A stretch of 64,000 nt of DNA from Lactarius indigo. Lineage: Eukaryota; Basidiomycota; Agaricomycetes; Russulales; Russulaceae. Of this stretch, positions 11,734 to 23,898 are shown one piece after another. A program made the translations under genes and the position numbers. The notes beneath the pieces are model-generated. The model made no database searches. It saw only the letters and a program-made list of their open reading frames with translations, and was not told the origin of the DNA. Each line of letters starts with the position of its first letter. Positions within the stretch are counted from its first letter, which is position 1. The DNA is taken from contig JAFKAC010000006.1 in NCBI GenBank assembly GCA_025766275.1, forward strand, positions 310,001 through 374,000. Reading direction: 5' to 3'.

Positions 11734-13025
11734 GACCTCGTCACAGACGGCGCTCAGTCGATATCGCTTGTTCCTTGCGGAGGTGCGTATCGTGGTGTCT
11801 ATAGACGCTATTGCGTGTCGATGTGTTGTCTAATGGTAGTTGACATATCCCCAGTGGTCGATGAGATCAACCAACCCTATTCCCCTTTGCATGCACCCAA
11901 TTTCGGATGGGGCATCCGTCGGCATCAGTTTAGATTCCGGGGCGGCTGCGCGCACCGCAGCCCGATCGCGAGCGCACCGTATTGTGCGGCTTCGAAGTGA
12001 CTGCTTCGGGTCGGGGTTATATTAAAGCCTCGCTTACACGCATCCTCACCAGGAGCACGCAACAGTGGTTCCGCGTTGTTACCGTGCAGCTAGTGTGACG
12101 ACATTACCAGTCATCGGGCGATCCCCTCGTTGGTTTGACTGGTCCTCTGACCCCAAGCGATGCGGGAGTTCTCCCGTAAGGGACCATCAATTCAGGTGGC
12201 CTTGAGAGACTATCGCCCCAGTGAGATCACCCCGTCACACGACCCTCACGCCATTCTATGGGCGTCAATGAGACGCCAGTGCGGAAGTGGTGAGGCTGGC
12301 ACTCGGGAATGGTTTTTTGAGGAAGACACCGAGCGAACGATCGTGGAGCTGTTCTCACTCGCAGGCTCGTTCAAGGGCGTGTTTTGGTCCAGATGCACGG
12401 CCATCGACGGATGGACGAGTTGAGAGTGCCAGTGCCATCCCTTGCCAATGGCAATTTGCCAAACCGAGACCACTGTGTGCCTCTGACTTACTGTATGTCA
12501 GTTGTCAATTGCACAATGATCGATCAGGGACAAGCGGCTGTTAAGCGAGGGCTCAGTACGAACACCGCCGAGCCACATTAGCTCATTTCCGCTATACACA
12601 CTGTGTCTTGTTCTTGGCATTTGAAACAAAGCCGGATCTCATGGCGAGTATGTTGATGTTGAGGTAACCTCGTGTGGACAATATCGTAGAGCTGGCTCCA
12701 ATGCAGGAACACCGGTGCGTGTGCTTAGTTTGCCTCAGGGGCCACTACTACCGCTTCTTGATTGACCTTGGGAGCGCAGCTGGGCTTGCGTGTGGTGCGT
12801 GTCTGCCAACACTTGTAAACCGAGCGGGCCTGGTCTCATAAACGTGCCACCGGGGTTTCTACAAGCGGGAATATAGTCTTAAAGAGGATGTATGGCACCT
12901 CTGTATCGAAGGGCAGGCAGAGTGCTGCGGGTCCACGACCACCCCAAAGCTCGGCGCTATAGTATGGTTGTGGTTTCTCTGCAGAACTCCCCCTCAACAG
13001 GCACCCCCTACTTCTCTCTTTCTGC
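11734..13025. other. Intergenic stretch
   Basis: Nothing coding can be supported here. Short open frames on both strands overlap each other and contain no recognisable motifs; splice-joined reading does not extend them. Confidence 0.5.
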
Positions 13026-13853
13026 ATGTCTTTTTTGCTCTCGTCTTACACCACATGTACGCTCTTGGTCTTTCGAGAAGGCTATGATGCACAAGGCGCA
13101 CGTGTTCACCTAGCAAGACTCAATCCTGACGCACTCATGACGCATCTCCTCACAAATGAAGATGTTTTCATTGAGACATGGGCCAACATCATCGTAGATC
13201 AGTCAAGCAACATCTCTGGGCCCAATAATTTTGTATGGCGCGCCAATACCGTGCGCCGTGTCTCCGAGTCGGGCATCAGCACCTCGGCGCTCAGTGCACA
13301 GGACCCGTGGACGTCCGATTGTCCATGCAAAGTGCGCCCCTTTATCCCCTACTTCTGTCGTTTTCGTCGGGACCTATCGGCCATTGCGGCGCAGCAGTTG
13401 CTAGCTGACGGAATGGTGACACTTGACACTGATGGGCCACATGCACTGTGGAACCTCGAGACCTCGCTGACGACTGCCCTGCGCCCCCACTGGTACTCCT
13501 TTCTCCTGCTTTCTTGCATCCACCATATCTTCAACTACTTGCATACACTGGAGATCTCACATATTGCCCCAATATACCCTGGTTCCCGCTCTGTCCGATC
13601 GATCCCCACAACGCCCCCCGTGTTTCACGATGCCTTACAGGGATATTTGCAGCTCTATCCGCACTACATGGACTGTGGGGGATGCAGTAACGGAGAGGGG
13701 GGCAGACGGGTGCAAGCTGATGGGGCTCGAAGAAAGTCCGTCGTTATCAAGCCATCTACACCCCACGAACATGTCACGTCAGCAGCAGACAGTCATACAA
13801 CACCTGTTCCTCACTACGCACCCACACATTTCGGTATTCAAAGGATACATTAA
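13026..13853 (+). CDS. Hypothetical protein, uncertain
   Basis: A single uninterrupted 275-codon frame beginning at ATG 13026. I do not recognise it. It has no clear domain, though a hydrophobic segment (WYSFLLLSCIHHIF) lies near residue 165 and a CGGC motif near residue 217. An intronless frame of this length is unusual beside the intron-rich neighbours. Overlapping long frames in the other two phases (13448-13690 and 13564-13920) weaken the case. It may be a real lineage-specific gene, a remnant, or a chance frame. Confidence 0.3.
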   Translation: MSFLLSSYTTCTLLVFREGYDAQGARVHLARLNPDALMTHLLTNEDVFIETWANIIVDQSSNISGPNNFVWRANTVRRVSESGISTSALSAQDPWTSDCPCKVRPFIPYFCRFRRDLSAIAAQQLLADGMVTLDTDGPHALWNLETSLTTALRPHWYSFLLLSCIHHIFNYLHTLEISHIAPIYPGSRSVRSIPTTPPVFHDALQGYLQLYPHYMDCGGCSNGEGGRRVQADGARRKSVVIKPSTPHEHVTSAADSHTTPVPHYAPTHFGIQRIH

Positions 13854-14098
13854 TCAAATACGTTCTTTCCCGTTCGTAACCGTGTATCTAAAGCGAGAGA
13901 ATAGCGCTGCTGGTGACTGAGAGTCTGAGACAAAGGTAAGGTAAGGGTTCAGAACTATACTCTGGCAGGTTTAGAAAGTTTGATGGCCCGCTAGTTACCA
14001 TCCGATCGATAACGGGGGAACTTTCTGGAAGCCAGTAAAATAGGTGCTGGATCAGGCACTGTTCTTCAGTACTTCAATCGAGTTCTACTTCCTCGCAG

Positions 14099-17000
14099 TC
14101 ATCGTCCAGCCTCGGCATCAGTGAGCGCTGGGTCAACAAGCTGGCCGTCGTCGGTGCTTCCGTGGACCGTGCCCCTTCCCTGCTGCTCCCGGTACATGCC
14201 AGCCAAGAACTCCGTAGAGCTTGCATCGTCCACGGACTTGTCTTCACGTATTCTGACGAAACGCGGAAATCGGAGACTGAGTCCCCTGTTCTCTGAAACA
14301 AGCCCCTTGGCGGCAACTGAGACAGGGCTGAGGGTGACACTGTCCGAGACGGTCCAGAAGGCTGATCCAGTAAGAGAGAAGCAGAGCATGACTCACTCAG
14401 CACCCCGTATCTCCCAGACTTCGTGGGGCCGGAAGTAAACGCTCGGTGAGTAACCTAACAACCAAAGCGTTATTCTCGAGCCACACGACAGAAGTCTTTC
14501 CCCACGTGCCTCCAGCTTCTACGTCTCCCCATAGGGGAAGCTTCGAGCAGTTTTCGGAGTCTTTCGAGTACCGATCCTTCATCGACTGCAAGGTACGCAG
14601 ATACGCTCATTCGTGAACCATGTTAGTGATAGAAGGTCACCAATACCCTGTAGAAGCTATCCGAGAAACCTAACCCTGCCGTCAACTTCTTGTTCAGGTA
14701 CTGGAAGCCGCGGGCTCACCCGACATGCATTTACACACCGCAACGAACTTGTCCGAGCTAGTATCACGGATAGCGAGGAAGGACAGGGCTCCACCACTGC
14801 GCCTTTCGTCCATTGCCGTGCCAGGCTCCGATAGGTACGACATCAAGGGTGTCCCCCAGGCCGGCGACGTAGTCCTTTTTTAGCTTTAACCAGGCTGATG
14901 TTCTCATGTCTGATGGGGGATTAGGTAGTGAGATAAAGAAAGATTACACGACGTTTCAGGAAAAGTACCGGTGTAATCTTACCCGGTTCGTATGTTGCAG
15001 GTAATGGTTGTTTCCGGGGTGTGTCCGTCTTAGGTCTAGTGGCTTCCAGAACTTCACCATGGTCTAGAAGCTGTAAAATATTGCTAACGAGTCGGACGAG
15101 AGAAGGGGATTGAAACAGGTTCTCTCACTTTGATCATCAGACCTTCGCAGCGACTGTCGACCGCTCGGGACCAAAATTCCTCAATTGCTCTCCTTCCTTC
15201 TTCACTCTCGCAGCTTTCCACATGATCGAATCTGGCAGCGCCGATTTGGTCCGGCCGTACAGCCGAAAAATAAGTGCGGAGTAGCTTTCTCCTGCTACGA
15301 AAGGGCTCTTTGAGAAGTGACTGCCATGTATAACCAAATTGTTTTTGATGTGAATACCGTACTTGTGTAGCGCTTACCTGTCCATTTAGATACATCAAAT
15401 CAAAGGCGTAAACGCAGACAGAAACCTTGATCTCATGGAGCCTTACGTCCTTACGGTGCCTATTAGAGAGTTCTTGAAAGGATTTGAGGGAGTCGCCGCT
15501 AATGTCAATCGCAACAATTTCGGCATCGACAATGAATGAAGACATTTCCTGGGACGTGGCGAAGAAATGATGAACCAAGTACACCACATCAGGATACTGT
15601 CACGATGTATCAGCTGGCTCGAGAAAGCTAGGGGTATATAATCGACCTTTTCGGTCATATCCTCCAAATGCCTGGAAAATAGGTTGACGGAAAGTTTTCC
15701 GTCCCCTACCTTCACGGCATGTATTTGGACCCGCTGACCATCGTATTTGAATTCTGCCGTAAACGGCTGGCCACCAATACGATCGTATACATCGTCCAAG
15801 GACCGCATTGGGGACCCCAGAGCGGGTTGCAGAGGGATTCCTAAAAATATCGCCATCACACGGGACCTTGTCCGAGTATCAATTGGTGCGCACATACCGA
15901 CTGTAAGAGGGACCCTCTCTGCAAGGCCATCGAGACCCGCTTCGAGAATTGCGGCGATTATGTCGTCGTAGTTAGGGTGCTGTACAAATACTTTCTTCAG
16001 CAAAGCTTCTGCAGCGATAAACTTTTCCAGTAGGTGTGCTTTGAAGTTATCCTCGCCTTTCTTCGAAGGCGTCTCGATAGCCCGACGGACCTGCGCAACG
16101 AGCTCGGTGTGGACGGTATATGAAGAGCCCGATTCAGAATTGGCTGCTGTTGCTGGCGGTGTTAAAACGAGGGCTCGGGCAAGAGCGGTCAAAACAGACG
16201 TCCTTGTAGCACCAACGCGGATGTGCTGAGAAAGAGTACGGACGAGGTACCTAATTTCTTCTCCTTTTGCCGCAACGAGCAACTTTTCCACCATGGCCTG
16301 CTTCCGACTTACTGCCCCCTTCCCCTTCACGTGGGCAATATCTAGGAGCACGTCGTAAATGCCTTGAATTGTGAGTGGCGCGTGAGGAACTAATGTGCGG
16401 ACACTGCACTTGGCCAGAAAGGCGACATCCCCGGGGTCACCGGTTTGGTTATAGAGACGCTTCAGGGCCACGGGGGTAATTCCAGAGACATGTTGAATAG
16501 CCTTGGAAATGATGGACGGACCTAGGCCGAGCTCGAGTTGCACATATTGCGGAACATAAGAATTTGACAAAAGGTAAAGAGACGGTAGCAATGACGGCGG
16601 GTCATATCTTGCAAGGGTACGAAGAGCATTGGTGAGGGTATTCAATATCACAATTCGCGAGCGTGTTCCAGACAGAGTGCATAGCGCATGGGCTAAAAAC
16701 GAATAAGGGGCTCGAGTGGTGGTCGGCCAAACACAAGTATCAAAGACGAAACTAGCAGGGTCTATGGAAAGGGCGGGGTACTGAGGTGACGAGTTGTTCA
16801 CCGCGACGGGTTTGGCTGGACCTGAGGTCGAACACTCGATGATGGCAGGAATCTCTTGGACATCTTCTGGGTCAGAACTTAGATCGACATCGATGATCGC
16901 TGGAGCCGTCGCTTTGCCATTCAAGATCGGCGCCTGTGAAGGTCGGGGCTGACTGGGGGATGCCGGCAAATTAGAATGAAGTGGTTCCGCGGATGCAGTA

Positions 17001-17131
17001 TTCACAACCGAGCGGGGTGACTTGAAGAAAGAATCGATACTGGTTTGGTCGGATGGCCGACGCCGCCGGGGTTGAGAGCGAGCCCTCTTGGTTGGGCTAT
17101 CACGAACGGGGGGTAGTAAACGTTTGGACAT
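14099..17131 (-). CDS. CDC9: ATP-dependent DNA ligase I (CDC9/LIG1 family)
   Basis: Nine exons (17131-15647, 15596-15378, 15320-15129, 15070-14983, 14909-14720, 14669-14647, 14585-14510, 14454-14397, 14339-14099). Residues 29-36, QTSIDSFF, form a PCNA-interacting PIP box next to a basic nuclear-localisation-like stretch. The N-terminal DNA-binding domain is followed by the adenylation motif FKYDGQR, whose Lys carries AMP, then FIVDAEIVAID, CEGLMIK and SAWLKLKKDY, which are ligase motifs III-V. The C-terminal OB domain is present (VYFRPHEVWEIRGADVTLSP and GLSLRFPRFVRIREDKS). The enzyme seals nicks during replication and repair. Two oddities: one extra base within 14776-14780 breaks the frame in exon 5, and the intron at 14455-14509 reads GC...AG. 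An essential gene is not expected to be dead, so the frame break is suspect. Confidence 0.93.
14455..14509 (-). other. Probable GC-AG intron in the DNA ligase gene
   Basis: Between the exons encoding EAG and GYSPSVYFRPHEVWEIRG, the only junction that keeps the conserved frame uses donor AG/GCACGT and acceptor TTAG. The 55-nt length matches the other introns of the gene. The nearest GT donor, 4 nt downstream, would give the wrong frame. Confidence 0.6.
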
Positions 17132-19158
17132 GGTTGAGATAATAATTATGATGTTATGTCACCTCCACTAAGTAGGTTCAAGTTGATTCGAAGCAGCTGC
17201 TTGCTTCGCTTGTCGCTTGGTTGTTCGTCGAAGGGGCCCGTTCTTGCCGTGTTCAGTCATCATAGTACGGCACTTCGTTCTCCGCGGCGCAATTCCCTTA
17301 TTCAGTTCGGCGCAGTGTTATTCAGCCAGCAGAGAGTTGAGCGATCGCGAAGTTGCTCAATTCCATCACTCTCTCGTGCATATTTAATGATCTATTGATC
17401 CAACATTTCCGAACATTTCCGGGGCATACGGACGCCCATCCCCGGATGGCCTTGAGGCCTCCCTCAAAAATTTGCTGTTCCTTCAGGAAGGAAAACAGTT
17501 CCTGCCTGTTCCTTAATCAACAGCGTTTTTTTTTCAAAAGCGGATCCGTTTGTTGGCGCGTTTGACAGGACCATCTGTCACAGCAAACCTGTGGTGACTA
17601 GTTATAGAATCAAGAAAGGCCGCTCATCGGTCTGGCTGCAATTAACCAATTCTCGCGGCCGGGACTATCCTTTCATCTATATATACACGACTTCGCCACA
17701 ATGCCCGATGCTGATTTTGCTTATCTCTCGAAGCATTTCTCACTTGGGAAATTAAGTTGGAACTACGAAATGATGAACGGTTAGAATCTTCACGCTTAGT
17801 GGTGCAATAACAGCGCCAAATCAGTTTATTTGATGCAACATCCAGCGTGACCTGCCTCGAACTGTATTCGCGAGGAAACCTACCATTTTAACCCAACACA
17901 AATATAGGGGGTTCTCCTCGCGTGACTGGCCAGCCCTTGGGCCGACTTGACTTATTGTATGATGCCGGAATCAAATGAAGTTATTTTCTTTCCCGTTTAT
18001 TGGCCCTGTTATTAACGGGCACAGATTCAGCGCCCTGTAACTATGACACCTGGAAGATTGCTCTAGATCAAACGGGGCGCGGACGACTTAGCAAAAGCTC
18101 CCTTCGAGGCGCTCGGAAACTCTGCAAAGCGAGCCAATAGATGCGATCAGCATACTTCCGAAAGCCCTGTCCCACTGGATCGGCTCACGCCGTGTGCTTA
18201 CACCTAGGTGATGTGCAATACCTAAGGCCTGATGGTTTGGCACCATGTGCGAAGAACATGCCGAGATGGAACGGCGCAACGAATCGTCATTATCAGGAAA
18301 CTTGGGACCACGCGACAGGTGAGGGACATGTATACAGCTTGACGACATCATCGCCTGTAGTGGGGGTCTGATGCGCTCTGATGAGTGATATTCGCCAGGA
18401 TCTCGCCTCCTCCCTCAAACATGCACTGTAATTGACAGAAAATAGAGTGCATACCAACCCACTGCCGTCACCATTGCACAACTGAGTGACGGAGGGCTGG
18501 ACCCATTCGGCCGTAGATGTCCACGCGTCCCTGATGTCCCTGGGCCCTAATTTGTCTGGGGGGGAAACCAAGAGCCGACATCACAAGAGATGAGCAGGTG
18601 TCGGCGCAGCCCGAGTGCACATAATGATTGTGACCAAAGAAGCTAAACGCATTTTGTAGAGGTAGCCATTTTTCAATAGGCGTCAAATTCAATCATTATC
18701 CCAGGCCCGCTGATTAGTGCCCATTTACGAGGTTTGAGGACCAAGGACCAAGGAATTGAGGACCAGAGCGATGTGTCTGGTCTGCCAAGGAACAGCCGAC
18801 TGCTCGGGACCAAACGCCACGCCACCATAACCGATAGAGATTATGAATTACAACAACGGCACGAACACCTGTCTCTGGCAGAACAGTCCGGGGACGGAAG
18901 GACGGCCGTGTCACCGGCAAATGTCCCTGCTGGCAGGGGCTAACTCAATTCGTCTTGCTCATCGTGACATCTTTGGACATCAGACTGGGATATGGCGAGT
19001 CCGCAGCTCGACAAGGCCGCTCCCCGGCGATTCATCCCGTCTGGTTTGGCACCGTTCCTGAACTTGTTTGGCGCCTCGCCGAAAGCCTTATGAAGGGGAG
19101 CGGAAACGATGGACTTAACTTAGCACATCTCACCTCACTATCATTCAAGTCCCACGTC
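17132..19158. other. Intergenic stretch
   Basis: This holds the promoter side of the ligase gene and the upstream flank of the second C2H2 gene. A TATATATA run lies at 17678-17685, followed by a 27-codon frame at 17701-17784 that I do not call. Otherwise I see no coding signal. Confidence 0.5.
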
Positions 19159-19906
19159 ATGAACCTCAACAACGCACGCCACACTGCTACGGAGCAACCT
19201 AGCACGACCTATCCTCTCACACAGTGGAGCAGGTCAAGCCAGCGCATGGCTTACCCCTCATCCAATGGGAACTACTACGCCACGACACAAGGATCACCGC
19301 CGGTGTCTCCTACAATGGCGGCATCACCCTATCCTTCCTCATATCCGTATGGTGCCACGAGTGCCCAAGCATCTGGGATGACCTCTCAGCACAATTACCA
19401 CTCAACAGCTAGGCACGCACCTTACCATTCCCAAGTGGCAAACGGCCAATCCCCTCACAATGTATCCCCACCACCTCTGCCCTACCCATCGCAGAACGGT
19501 GTGACATCGACAGATCCGCGACCAGGATATTCCCACAACCGGTCGTTATCTCTTCCGCAAGCCAGTTTACACATCTGCCTCGGTGTCGAATCCATATGGC
19601 GCGCATGACTCGTCTCCACATCCTCAGCTGGTGGTCCAAGACGTGCAGTATCCTGCTTCTCCCCAGCGCCCATTTGCCTGTGATATGTGTGCACTCTCGT
19701 TCAACCGTCAGCATGACCTTAAACGGCATCGGGAGACACACTCCGGCGAAAAGCCGTTCCTGTGCAATGGGGGATGCGGCAAGACCTTCACGAGGAAGGA
19801 CGCATTGAAAAGACACCAGGTCTGTTCATCTTCGTTCTTACTGTCACGGTGTACCCACCTACATTCACAGCTTGTGAAAAGATGTGGCTTTGAGGAACAG
19901 TCCTGA
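19159..19906 (+). CDS. C2H2 zinc-finger transcription factor (two fingers)
   Basis: Modelled as exons 19159-19498, 19566-19819 and 19871-19906, about 209 residues. The N-terminal two thirds are Ser/Tyr/Pro/Gln-rich, an activation-domain-like composition. Two C2H2 fingers follow: CDMCALSFNRQHDLKRHRETH, the linker SGEKP, then CNGGCGKTFTRKDALKRH. The protein ends soon after with LVKRCGFEEQS once intron 19820-19870 is removed. The first junction is uncertain: the reading frame changes between about 19499 and 19566, and a 67-nt GT-AG intron restores it, but a single-base indel near 19555 would do the same. Probably a nuclear regulator, target unknown. Confidence 0.8.
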
Positions 19907-20236
19907 GGATGCGACACCACCAGTGTCTATCATAAATGTGAGCGATTCCATGTCTATATGCACCAGTACCTCGACTAACGAATTGCGACAGATTCGTTAT
20001 TCGGTTTATTCTGTCTATCTCGTCCTATCGTATCATCAGGGGGATGGGTATTGGTGTTTGATTATAATGTGCTCCTCGATCGCGGGTATTCAACGCCCAG
20101 GTGTATATTTTGTAGCTATATAGCTGTAAATGGCCGCTCCGCTTAGTGACGCGGGATATACAGTAATAGATTTAGTGATTGACTTACTCTGACTACATGA
20201 CTGTCTATCAGCTGTCGACGTCGTCAACGCATGATC
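19907..20236. other. Intergenic stretch between convergent genes
   Basis: A 330-bp spacer between the 3' ends of the C2H2 gene (+) and NAA50 (-), moderately A/T-rich, with nothing coding seen. Confidence 0.6.
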
Positions 20237-20868
20237 CTATCCATCGTTCGATCCCTCAATCTCGCGTTCTAATATCCAGGCTCCGCTTGGCTTGATTTTC
20301 TTGTAATAGGCTTCTTCAATGCCCTTCTCCTTGAATCCATGCCGCTCGTAGAACTGCTTTGCGCCATCGTTTGACACTTGGACATGGAGATATATGCAGT
20401 CAATTTTGGGTTTAGAATGAGTGGCAGCCGCTTGTAAGATGACATCTAGGCTATGCGACCCTATGCCAAGAGACCGATAGGGCTGGAGAGACGGGTGGAG
20501 GTTTCACTATTGGAGCTATGGGACAGGATTAGATCAAGGCACACGCACGGCGAGAATTCCCATGGTCAGTAGGTACAGGTGGTTAGCATTGTCCTTTGAT
20601 TCGAGTCTGCAGCATATTGTTCCGACGGGGATATCATTGTAATAGACTACGAATGCAGTTAGTACGCCGACGGAGCGAATAAGGTGATAGCGGACGCACT
20701 GAGCTTGCAGAAGTCTTCGACTTCAGGCAATAGTATCTCACTGTAGAACTGCTCACTATACTTGATTGGAAAAAGAACAGAGTTCAACTTTCGGACGGTT
20801 CCCAGGTTATTTGGAGTCAGAGACGCAAAGGTAACCTTGGAAGACAATGACTTTTTCGTGGAGGTCAT
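20237..20868 (-). CDS. NAA50: N-alpha-acetyltransferase NAA50 (GNAT fold)
   Basis: Three exons (20868-20700, 20646-20549, 20482-20237) give 170 residues, the usual NAA50 length. The order matches the family: LNSVLFPIKYSEQFYSEIL near the N-terminus, YYNDIPVGTICCRLES, LYLLTMGILAPYRSLGIGS (the acetyl-CoA pyrophosphate-binding loop, R/Q-x-x-G-x-G/A type), IDCIYLHVQVSNDGAKQFYE and the final YYKKIKPSGAWIL. NAA50 acetylates N-terminal Met of proteins and associates with the NatA complex; in animals it is needed for sister chromatid cohesion. The ATG at 20868 is the first Met in frame. No frame problem. The assignment is firm from the pattern alone. Confidence 0.93.
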
Positions 20869-23184
20869 GGGATGGCGGTGACACAATGCGGTTGACCATC
20901 AACGCCACCAGCTCCCAGCCACATTGGGCCACGAACCGGCGCCGGACGACCTCCTCACGCGCGCACGTTCACTAAACAAAATGGGAAGTGGATGGGTACA
21001 GTGAACGTTTAAGGGCCGCATTAGTTCTGATGGACATAATACAGTGTCTGTCGGTGAGCACGGAGTCCCCTAACCTGATCGGGGAGGCATACTGTACTAT
21101 TCCCCTCCAAGCAGGCCCAGCCAGTCCCTTCGCGCCTATATTGACAATTTGATTCGCCCTTCAGAGTTCCTATATCCAGCTCAATGCGTGTTGGATCATC
21201 ATTTGCTTACTGTAGGTTTGGGCAAACCCCCATTCAGTCTAGTGACTGTGATCGCTTTATAGGGTCTTCTGGAATATTTTCGTATCGTATGGGAAAATAA
21301 CTTGGATAGGCTGTGCTGTTCTGTTCCGCGCCGTCAGCCAGGCTTGGAAGCTCCGCATGGACTCAAACGGCTCTAAGTCACATACTCTCAAACCGTTGCC
21401 TTTGCGCCCTCCGTTGAAGTACGTATTGTGGTTATAAGCCGAAGCGCCACGACTTCGAAGCTCAATATCCTTATTGGGAGCACGCAGGTCAATGCCGTGG
21501 ACCCGCCACTTGGTCGTTCGGGTGAGTTAGAGTAAATTGGTTCTCCAGTCGGAGTGAAGGCGGGGTCCCAGTTTGGGTCTCATTCTTCGTTGCATCTTGT
21601 CAATTGGTCGGCGCAGACATTGTTGATGGGCCGGTGAACCCCGGGCATTTAGCCGTTCACGAATTGTATATCCGTACACAGCCCCATTCCCTGGGGCATC
21701 CTTGAAGGCACATTCGAGGACCAAACTGGAGGTTTGAGCCGTTCGGGTGCAATCGAATTTGTATACCACAGTTTACTTTCTCCCCCCCCCCATTATCCAG
21801 GGCGAGTCGGGCAGGTGTGTTAGACATCAACGACGTTCCTCATCATATTATCGCGAAGAATCGGCCTTGACCCCCGATGGACATTTATTTCCAGTACCCA
21901 CGGTGCCGCTCAGGATTCAATATCCGCACCAACGTGACGCTGCGCCCATCAGCTAGCCTTCATACTTCATGATCTCTTTGTCAACCAATTTTGGTAGGCC
22001 AGCATCACAAGGTTCATGGGCGTCAGCCCTGTTCGTGGCCTCAGGCCGCCAGAACAGATCGATCTGTCGTCTGCGCGTTCTCATGTTACTCAGCGCTTCT
22101 GGTCCGAATATCTCCATTAAAGACAAAAGGCCATGATGACCGAGGGCCGTGGAGTAAGGTCACAGCCCTCTGGCCAACCCCTGCCTGTAGACCACACCCC
22201 AGCACCCCAGTCACGGAAGCACGGGGATTGCTCTCTTCATGCGATCGAACTGTCGGCCTCGCTTTCCTGTCGGTTTGCGTTATCTTCAGTGGTCCAACTC
22301 GGCCCTGCAAGGAACAAACAATCTTGCTTGCTGGGACCTGGCTTGTTCAATACCTTCCTCGATACAGCTAGATGCAAAGCGCGCTCTGGACATAAAAAAG
22401 CCTTCTTCGGGATCGTTCTTACGACCTGTCCGAATTGGGTTAGAGGAAGCTGAGCTCATCGAGGTGATGCAGTATGTGAGGTCATGGTATCTCCCATACA
22501 TTACGGCACAATGTCCCTACTTGTCCCTCAGACCCTTGAATAGGAACGGTGCCTACCCTCTGCAGCGCGCTCCGTCGAGAGGTGACCTTCACATGTGCAA
22601 CATTAGCAAGATGGAACACTTATCCAGGAGACAATTTCTGACAGATATTCGTGACTTCCGCGCGTTTTTGTTGTCGCCTTTACAAGCGAATGGGTGCTCT
22701 ATCTCAGACTCGTGCACTTCTGTCCTGGTCTAATTCTGTCGTCAAGGGGTTCAATCCAGGGACTCCCGTTATCCGGATGGAGGTAGCTTGTAGGGATATC
22801 CACATCCACTTTCTCCCTACTTGTTATCGCGATGGGCCGTCCACCAAAATGAATTTGTGGCAACGTCGAGTCACATGGTCCCTCATTGTAAACTGGCCAC
22901 AAGGGCAGATGGACTTGGAAAGGAAAAAATGGACCAGCCATCAAAATAGGCAAACTTTCTCAATTGTGCAACCGCTTCAGAAATAAAGAACAGTACAAAT
23001 ACAGTGATATTGTGACTTGAAGACAACACGATGAATTCTGGATGACCGTGAAACCCATGATGAAGAAGCAAGAAAGGCACGATGAACTAATTAGCGCAAT
23101 TATAGCAAAGCAATGCGTGTGGAGAAACCCTTTTTTTTGAGAAGCGAAAATTTTACTTGAATGAGTTGGCGGGACACCATTCCG
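20869..23184. other. Gene-poor stretch
   Basis: About 2.3 kb with short overlapping frames on both strands and no conserved domain, splice-consistent gene, tRNA or repeat that I can support. It could hold UTRs, a decayed element or an unrecognised RNA gene. Confidence 0.45.
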
Positions 23185-23790
23185 CTAAATTCGGCGTCTC
23201 AGGCCACTCCCGCGGGGCGTTCGTTCTTGCTTTGGCGGCGGAGATTTGCGCACCCGAGGTGATGAGTCCAGTTCCGCGAGGTAAACGTCCTCAAAGCTTC
23301 GAAATGTACAAGGACCAAAATCGCCATCATATTCTGCCATGGTTGCCCACACACAGTGCCATCCGGGTACCTCCGCGAATTTCAAGGCTAGGGCGAGATG
23401 TTCGACGTTCCATCTGCTGTCTATCGTCTCGGACCATTCATGGGCCGTGTCCTTCAACTTGACCAAGCGCGCGTGTATGACAGTGAGGTGGACGCTAATC
23501 TGACCACCCGGGGGCTTGAAGAGTGGCACGAGCACCGAGTTCATCTCAAGTTCCTTCGGGATTCCGCGATGGACGGGGTCGTAGCCATCAACACGGACTT
23601 GATAGATGGTATTATCGGCGAAATGGAGAGTGACAGCTGGATGGGTGGGAGACCGGCGGATGCGAATAAGGACTTTGCCAACGATTTGATCTGGATCGAC
23701 ACCGATCGAGTCTAGGCGAAGCGACTCGGGTTGCTTCCGCTGTTTCTCGGGTGTAGTAGGGGAAGTAGAGAGATGGCTACTTGATGACAT
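23185..23790 (-). CDS. Protein of unknown function (201 aa)
   Basis: One uninterrupted frame from ATG 23790 to the stop at 23185. I do not recognise it. The Ser/Thr/Pro-rich N-terminus is followed by a segment of alternating strands (IRRSPTHPAVTLHFADNTIY and QVRVDGYDPVHRG), then a mixed helical part (NVEHLALALKFAEVPGWHCV) with several Trp and Cys residues, and a basic Pro-rich tail. The pattern looks like a small folded domain with disordered ends. No signal peptide or membrane span. Composition and length speak for a real gene; the ATG is preceded by a tRNA gene on the same strand about 110 bp upstream. Confidence 0.6.
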   Translation of the reverse strand: MSSSSHLSTSPTTPEKQRKQPESLRLDSIGVDPDQIVGKVLIRIRRSPTHPAVTLHFADNTIYQVRVDGYDPVHRGIPKELEMNSVLVPLFKPPGGQISVHLTVIHARLVKLKDTAHEWSETIDSRWNVEHLALALKFAEVPGWHCVWATMAEYDGDFGPCTFRSFEDVYLAELDSSPRVRKSPPPKQERTPRGSGLRRRI

Positions 23791-23898
23791 GATATATGTT
23801 GTGGGGTTGTAGCCTCGAAATTTCAGATTGCTATATAGCACATCGGTCGGAGAAATTTGTGGCTAAAGGGTGCGTCCCCAAACCACAGCAAAAAGTAA

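Noticed and set aside
17701..17784. 27-codon frame after a TATATATA run
   Set aside because: The TATA-like run is only 16 nt upstream of the ATG, and the peptide has no CaaX end or other motif of a small fungal peptide gene.
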